NCBI GenBank assembly: GCA_002989075.1
Contig: PSQN01000012.1
Coordinates: 1,488,001-1,552,000 of the forward strand
Length of the DNA: 64,000 nt
DNA from: Arthonia radiata
Taxonomy: Eukaryota > Ascomycota > Arthoniomycetes > Arthoniales > Arthoniaceae
Direction of reading: 5' to 3'
Shown here: positions 58,695 to 64,000 of the stretch, piece after piece
Numbering within the stretch: position 1 is the stretch's first letter
Layout: every line of letters starts with the position of its first letter
The notes under the pieces: model-generated
Databases searched by the model: none
The model's input: the letters and a program-made list of their open reading frames with translations, nothing else
What the model was told of the DNA's origin: nothing
Translations under genes and position numbers: made by a program

Positions 58695-59166
58695 TATAAC
58701 GCCGGTCGCTGGGAGAACTGAACTAAGGCTTACTTACCTTGTATACTTATCGACCTTAGTAGTAGGTATTTTGTGTACTAGAGACTAAAAGACAGGAGAG
58801 GCGAGATAGATTATAGAAAGTAAGAGGGGCTTAACTAAAGTAAATAGAAGGTAAAGTACGTTATCTAAATATAGTTAAGGAACTCGTATTTAAATATTAA
58901 GTTAATAGACTAAAGTTTATTCTAAGGTCGGTTATTAGTCTAGCTATATAATCTAAGGTATATAGGGAAGTTCCTCTATGTCCGTTAATTTTGATAATAT
59001 CTATATCGGGTTTATAGGGAACGTAGGCTCTTACAGCCGTCTTGTTCGATAATGCCTACGGCGGGTTTATAGGCTTAGTCGGGAATAATGCTGGTAGAGC
59101 TAAGATAACTGGCGGTGGTTGATGCTTGGGTACACGCTAGGCCGTCTGGGGCTGGTACCCGTAATA
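58695..59166 (-). repeat. LTR of element B (5' LTR in element orientation)
   Basis: 472 bp; aligned base by base without gaps to 51824-52295, with 50 differences by my count, all transitions. Confidence 0.9.
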
Positions 59167-59171
59167 CGATA
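59167..59171. repeat. Target-site duplication CGATA, right copy
   Basis: Direct repeat of 51819-51823; the reverse transcriptase region of element A resumes from here. Confidence 0.85.
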
Positions 59172-61595
59172 TTTTAGTATATAGCCGTATACTAAAAGAA
59201 TATAAAAAATATATTAAAAAGGTATTAAAAAGATTAACGCGTACCGATTTATAAATTAATATCGAGAGAATCTAGTTTTATTAACAATCTATCGAATTTC
59301 TTAGATTTATAATTACCGAGTACAGTCTTTAAATAGAAGATTCGAAGATCTAATCCGTTTTAATTTAGCTTACACTAAAAAATATAAAATAATTATAATA
59401 GTTTCTTAGTTTTGTTAACTACTATAGGCAATAGATATCTAATTATAGCCGAATTACAGTACCGCTGTCTTAACAAATAAAACAATCGATAAGATTCTTT
59501 TAGATATAAAAAGAATAATTAGTATTTAAAAAGCTTAAGAAAGCTTTTAAGATTAGACCTATACTAGCAATATTTGACCCTAACTTACCGATTATTATAG
59601 AAATAGATACGTTAGACTATACTATTAGAGTATATATAAGTTAAAATAATAAGGAAAGAAAGCTTAGACTAGTAGCTTTTTACTCAAAAAAAATGTTACC
59701 TATAGAACAGAACTATAACATTTACAATAAAGAGCTTTTCACTATTATAGCAGTATTCGAGATATAGCGAGCTTACTTAAAAGAAGTAAACTATATAATT
59801 ATAGTATATATAAACTATAAGAATCTAATATACTTTATAACGATAAAGAAGCTTAACTACAGATAAGTTAGATAGTTAGAAACTATAGCTTTATACAACT
59901 TTATTATTATTTACAAGAAGGGTTCTAAGAACGATAGAGCCGACGCTCTAAGTTAACGTTCCGATTACCTTAATAACAAGGAATACGTCGAGTACGCAAT
60001 ATTCTAAGAGCACAATAATAAGATTAGATACAATTAATTAGCTATAACAATCAAGTTTGTTATTAAACCAGACAACTAAATCTTAGACATCCTAAGCAAC
60101 TCTAAAACCTACTAAGAAACAGAGAAACAATATTTAAGATTAACTAAGAACAGTAAAGGCTATTATAAATTTTAAGGTAAGATCTATATCCTGAGGAATT
60201 TAACCTAACATATTATTAATAACTTCTACAATAACTCAATAAAAGGACACAAGAGAATCGATAACACTATAGAAAAAGTTACGAGAACTTATTATATTCC
60301 GAGAATCCGACACTACGTTAAAAACTATATTCAAGAATATAACGTATACACAAGAACTAAGCACCCAAGACATTTACTATACGGTAAACTATAGCTATTA
60401 AAAATACCCGAGAGGCTATAATATACAGTCTTACTAAACTTTATTACTAAATTACTAATTTCTAAGGATTTACTTACAGAAGTAGCTTACAACGCTATTC
60501 TAGTTATATACGATAAACTAACAAAGTATGCATACTTCGTATCTTACAGGAAATCTAGCAATTTAGAATAATTAGTATATATATTCCTACAGATTATCTT
60601 AGCGAACTATAGTTAATTACAAAGAATTGTCTTAGACAGAGACTAAAAATTTGTCTTACGATTTTAGATATCTTTAATGCAACAACTAAGGACAAAATAA
60701 AAAATATCTATATTATTTTATCTACAAATAGACGAATAGACAGAGTAAACAAATTAAACACTAGAACAGTATCTTTAGGTATATATTAACTACTAGTAAA
60801 GCGACTAAGTATAACTACTACTAGTAGCGTAGGCCGCGTACAATAATATAAAAAACGATATAACTAAGATAACTCTGTTTTATGCTTTATATAGCTATTA
60901 CCCTCTTTAAGAAAGATAACTATAAAATACTATAGAAAACAAATTAGCTACAAGAATAGCTACAAGTATAAAAACCCTATACTAGCAGTTAAAGTCTAAT
61001 AGCGAGTTTATTAACAAACAAACAAGAAAATAGTATAACAAGTTAAAAACTACCCTAAATATAAGCATAAAAGAGAGAGAAAGAGCTTACTTACTTATAA
61101 GAAATATAAAGACTATTAAACTAAGCAAGAAACTTAACTATACTAAAATAAAACTGTTTAAAATCTTACGGCAATTAGAACCTGTAATATTTAAACTTAA
61201 ACTCTTAAAGATAATAAGAATATACTCTATATTCTATGTAGCGCTGTTAAAGCTAGTCTACTCTTAAAAAGCGGAACAACTTAACTTAGAAATCCTTTCT
61301 AATAACTAAGAACCCGAGTATAAAGTTAAAATAATTCGAGCTTATAAACAACATCGAGGCAAACGATAGTATCTTGTAAAATAAAAAGGATATTCTAAAC
61401 ATAAAAATTAATAGAAACCGGAACGAAACCTAACTAACTATAAAGATACTATTTAACAATATAAAAACTAAAATATTAATCGGTCGTAGCAGTACTAATA
61501 CCCTAATTTACTATCTAATGCGTTTCGCTAGTACTTAAGTTATCTATAAACGAATCAGCTTACTATATTAATAGCCTACTATCTAACTTCAGGTA
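59172..61595 (+). mobile_element. Gypsy/chromodomain element A, right part
   Basis: Continuation of element A past the B insertion: rest of reverse transcriptase, RNase H (about 59,560-59,960), integrase with the zinc-binding N-terminus (about 60,200-60,380) and core (to about 61,050), and a chromodomain-like end (about 61,160-61,430). Similarity to B stops near 61,595. No 3' LTR of A was found in the window, so this end appears lost or rearranged. It is strongly RIP-affected. Confidence 0.8.
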
Positions 61596-64000
61596 CAGAT
61601 TATTACAAAAATTTATACTTAAACTACTTAGTACGTCTATAATATTACTATCGAATATATATAATCTGGGTATAGAGCAGGAAGCAGTTAGATAGCAAAA
61701 AGAGCCTAAATAGGCCCTACTAGTGTTCAAGCTAATTATTAAGAAGACCAGAAAGAAATACGTTCACTAGAGGAAAGATATCCTCTCAGGATCGCAGCCT
61801 TCCTAAATAGACAACATTCTGTTCTAATTTGCTATCGGGACGTCTATATATTATAACTACCTTCCTTCTTAAGGAGAATCGTTCTCGATCCGGATACAAT
61901 CTGCTATCTCTATCGCACCTTCTATTTATTGTCTTACGCAGAGCAACAATCTTATTAAAAATCTGCTGGCTCATGTCTACGTTTAGTCGGAAAAAGAGTA
62001 ATATTGCTTACTATTATCCTATACGTCGTTTAATGCTAGTTTTCTGTAGTACTAAGTTATAGTGCTAAGCTTTACTTTTAATTTAAAGCTCTCGAGCCTA
62101 AGTTATAAGCTCGGTAGTAAGGTTGTATATTATTTTTACCTAATTTTACGTTCTTTTATATACTCTTATGCACGCTTTTACCAATTAATTGCCTCTATAG
62201 ATAGTAGTAACCTACATAAATAGGCTTCTTTGCTTCTATATTAGTATCTATAAGCGGAAGCTTTATTATCGGTACCTAACGATAGGTATAAAACAAGGCT
62301 CTTGCTCTTTTAAACTTTCTCTTTCTTTCTTTAATATTATTATACTCTTTTACTTAGTCTACAAGCTTTTCTTCTCTAATAGGCCTTTACTTCTCTTCTT
62401 AGGTAATAAGTTTGTAGCTAATCTAGTATTAGATTGCCTTTAATTCGCCTTTATAATCTCTACTATATTAGGTTTCAACTTTGTTAATAAACCTACTGCT
62501 AGAGCGAGCTCTTCTAAAGCGCTAACTCGCCGCTTAACTTGCGGTATTAAGAACTCTAAAGCTGCTGTTAATCTTAAAGCTCTTCTTTATAACGCTTATA
62601 AAAAAAAAGCTTTTAAGGTTGCTTTACTAATTTCTAAATTATCTGCGGCTTCTCTTAGTCTACGCTCTTCTAAACTAGGTAGCGTATCTCTAACTTTTAC
62701 GACTTCTTATAAGTTTACTATCTCTTATTGCTTTATCTTAGTTTGAATATTAGTATTTTAGCTCGTTAAAAGCGTTACGTCTATAAAGACGACTCTAACG
62801 ATAATAAGATCGTCCGTTCTCCTTATTACCGCGGTACTACTTATAAGCCCGAGTTGTCTACAAAGTCTCGTGAGTCTGCCTCCTCGAATCCTACTTTTTA
62901 CGCCGTATCTACGTTAATTTAGCCTTAGCTAAAGGCTTACGTCTTAGTATGCTACCGTTACATAAAGGCCTTATTTAGCGATATAGCTGTACGTAGTAGT
63001 CCTTCTGCGAACTTCGATTTTAAGCATTATAAGAACTAGACCTGCGAGTAGCCTAAGAGATAGTACGCTAAGTATGCTCGCTATGCTAGTATTAAGAGGT
63101 CGAGAGATAAGTATAAGATAGTAAGTCTAATACTCCCCCGTCTTAAGTACTAATTGACCCTATATTAACGTATACTAGGTTTCTGCTTAATAGAGACGTA
63201 TCTATAACCTTCTTATACGTACTAACTTCTTCTTAACCTCTAACAAGGACGTTTAAAATAATAAAGAGTTTTTCTATAACGACTATCTTACTCTACTTCG
63301 CGCTTTTTGTGTTTAGCTATAGGCCTGGTAGCGCGGTCTAAGCACTAAGTCGGTCGAGTAGGCCAATACTAACGATTTTAAGCGTATTAAGACGCTACGT
63401 TAGAGCTTTAATTCTAATATAGAGTTGTATAGCCCTTAGCTGTCTATAAATAAGGCTTCTTACGAGTTAGCTATAGTAGATCTAATTAATTAAATTTAGA
63501 ACCGCGTCGACGGTAGTCGCAGCTAAATTAAGTAGTATTATACCGCCGATCTATACTAACTTTAGCGCTAGTTTAGGTAGTCTTCTTATAGTTTTCTGTC
63601 TTTTGTTCGGCTAGAGTTTTAGTCTGTATAAGTAGTTTTTCTTAGCCTATCGGAATAGTTCTATATTTTCTCTCTATATAAGTCTTATTTTAGCTTTCTT
63701 ATAGCTTAAGCTTTATAATTATATATAAATAGTCTTAAAGTTTAATACTATACTAATTTTATGTTTTAAACTGTACCTTAGGTAATCCGCCTTCTCTTTA
63801 GCGTTATATTGTAAGCTAATTGTGTAAGCTTGTAGCTCTTTCTTATCTACGTTGTCTAGTTTGTCTTAGACGCTTGCCTCTCGGCTCAGCGTCTTTACGC
63901 TTCTTAAATTTCTTAAGGGCGTTAGAGTCTTTAAGATGTGCCCGCGGCTCTATCGTATTATTTGCCTCTAACTACCCCTGCTACTTAGTTTAATACTAGT
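61596..64000. other. AT-rich, RIP-like sequence of unknown origin
   Basis: The same AT-rich, TpA-rich texture continues to the right edge, without LTRs or polymerase motifs that I can recognise. From about 62,400 the plus strand keeps the periodicity of a former coding region, for example around 62,930-63,130, where Cys/His and Lys/Arg codons cluster. It may be a further repetitive element or a captured gene, but I cannot name it. It runs out of the window. Confidence 0.4.

Larger units (their letters stand above)
51824..59166 (-). mobile_element. Gypsy/chromodomain element B, inserted into element A
   Basis: Complete-length but broken Ty3/Gypsy element of the same lineage as A, on the minus strand, 7343 bp with 472-bp LTRs at both ends and a 5-bp target duplication. 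Running leftwards from the 5' LTR: gag (from about 58,650), zinc knuckle (about 57,850), reverse transcriptase (about 55,900-55,300), RNase H (about 54,950-54,600), integrase (about 54,450-53,400) and a chromodomain-like end (about 53,370-53,100). A further ~650 bp before the 3' LTR has no counterpart in A. RIP damage is extensive, with many breaks, but less than in A in places. It is younger than A, because it lies within A. Confidence 0.9.

Noticed and set aside
1-64000. CRISPR arrays, rRNA and tRNA genes
   Set aside because: No regularly spaced repeats, no rRNA core sequence and no tRNA B-box pattern (GGTTCGANNCC) with a matching acceptor stem were seen on either strand.

Overview
This window comes from a filamentous ascomycete nuclear genome. 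Genes carry many short introns (about 47-270 nt, most 50-60 nt) with gtaagt-like donors and ctaac-like branch sites. Fungus-restricted families are present (DUF3405, Fungal_trans_2, Flc channels, HymA), and the transposon block carries the transition-only mutation pattern of repeat-induced point mutation (RIP). A dothideomycete, perhaps of the Mycosphaerellales, fits best, but that placement is an inference from gene style and is not proven here.

Layout. 1-44.9 kb is ordinary, GC-balanced and gene-bearing: an unrecognised gene cut by the left edge (-), a long gene-poor stretch, an SR/RGG three-RRM protein of the Gbp2/Hrb1 type (+), a TM9SF/Emp70 nonaspanin (-), NCS-1/Frq1 (-) divergent from Mediator subunit MED4 (+), HymA/Mo25 (-), a DUF3405 type II membrane protein (-), a second gene-poor stretch, an Flc-type TRP-like channel (+), a DHX57-like DEAH helicase (+), RPA1 (-) divergent from a dienelactone-hydrolase-family protein (+), the Fe-S scaffold ISU1 (-), a gene with an in-frame stop (-), a doubtful small gene (-), a Fungal_trans_2 regulator (-) and a GNAT acetyltransferase (-). 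Gene models were built by hand by joining exons so that frame, splice sites and family motifs agree.

From 44,897 to the right edge the sequence changes abruptly to AT-rich, stop-riddled DNA made of old LTR retrotransposons. A Copia relic starts exactly at 44,897. A Gypsy/chromodomain element (A, plus strand) follows from about 48,132. A second Gypsy element of the same lineage (B, minus strand, 51,824-59,166) sits inside the reverse transcriptase region of A, flanked by a 5-bp target duplication. The two LTRs of B are both 472 bp and differ at 50 sites by my count, every one a transition. The last 2.4 kb is similarly decayed sequence that I cannot assign.

The genes are mostly conserved housekeeping functions (RNA export, replication, Fe-S assembly, transcription, endomembrane and calcium signalling), not an operon-like system, and I see no secondary-metabolite or defence cluster. 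The most interesting points are the 8-nt microexon and 4-nt first coding exon in the RRM gene, several stop-free introns whose length is a multiple of three, the overlapping uORF of the Fungal_trans_2 gene, the razor-sharp boundary between genes and RIP-affected DNA, and the nested Gypsy pair. I do not see convincing evidence of a wholly new biological system.
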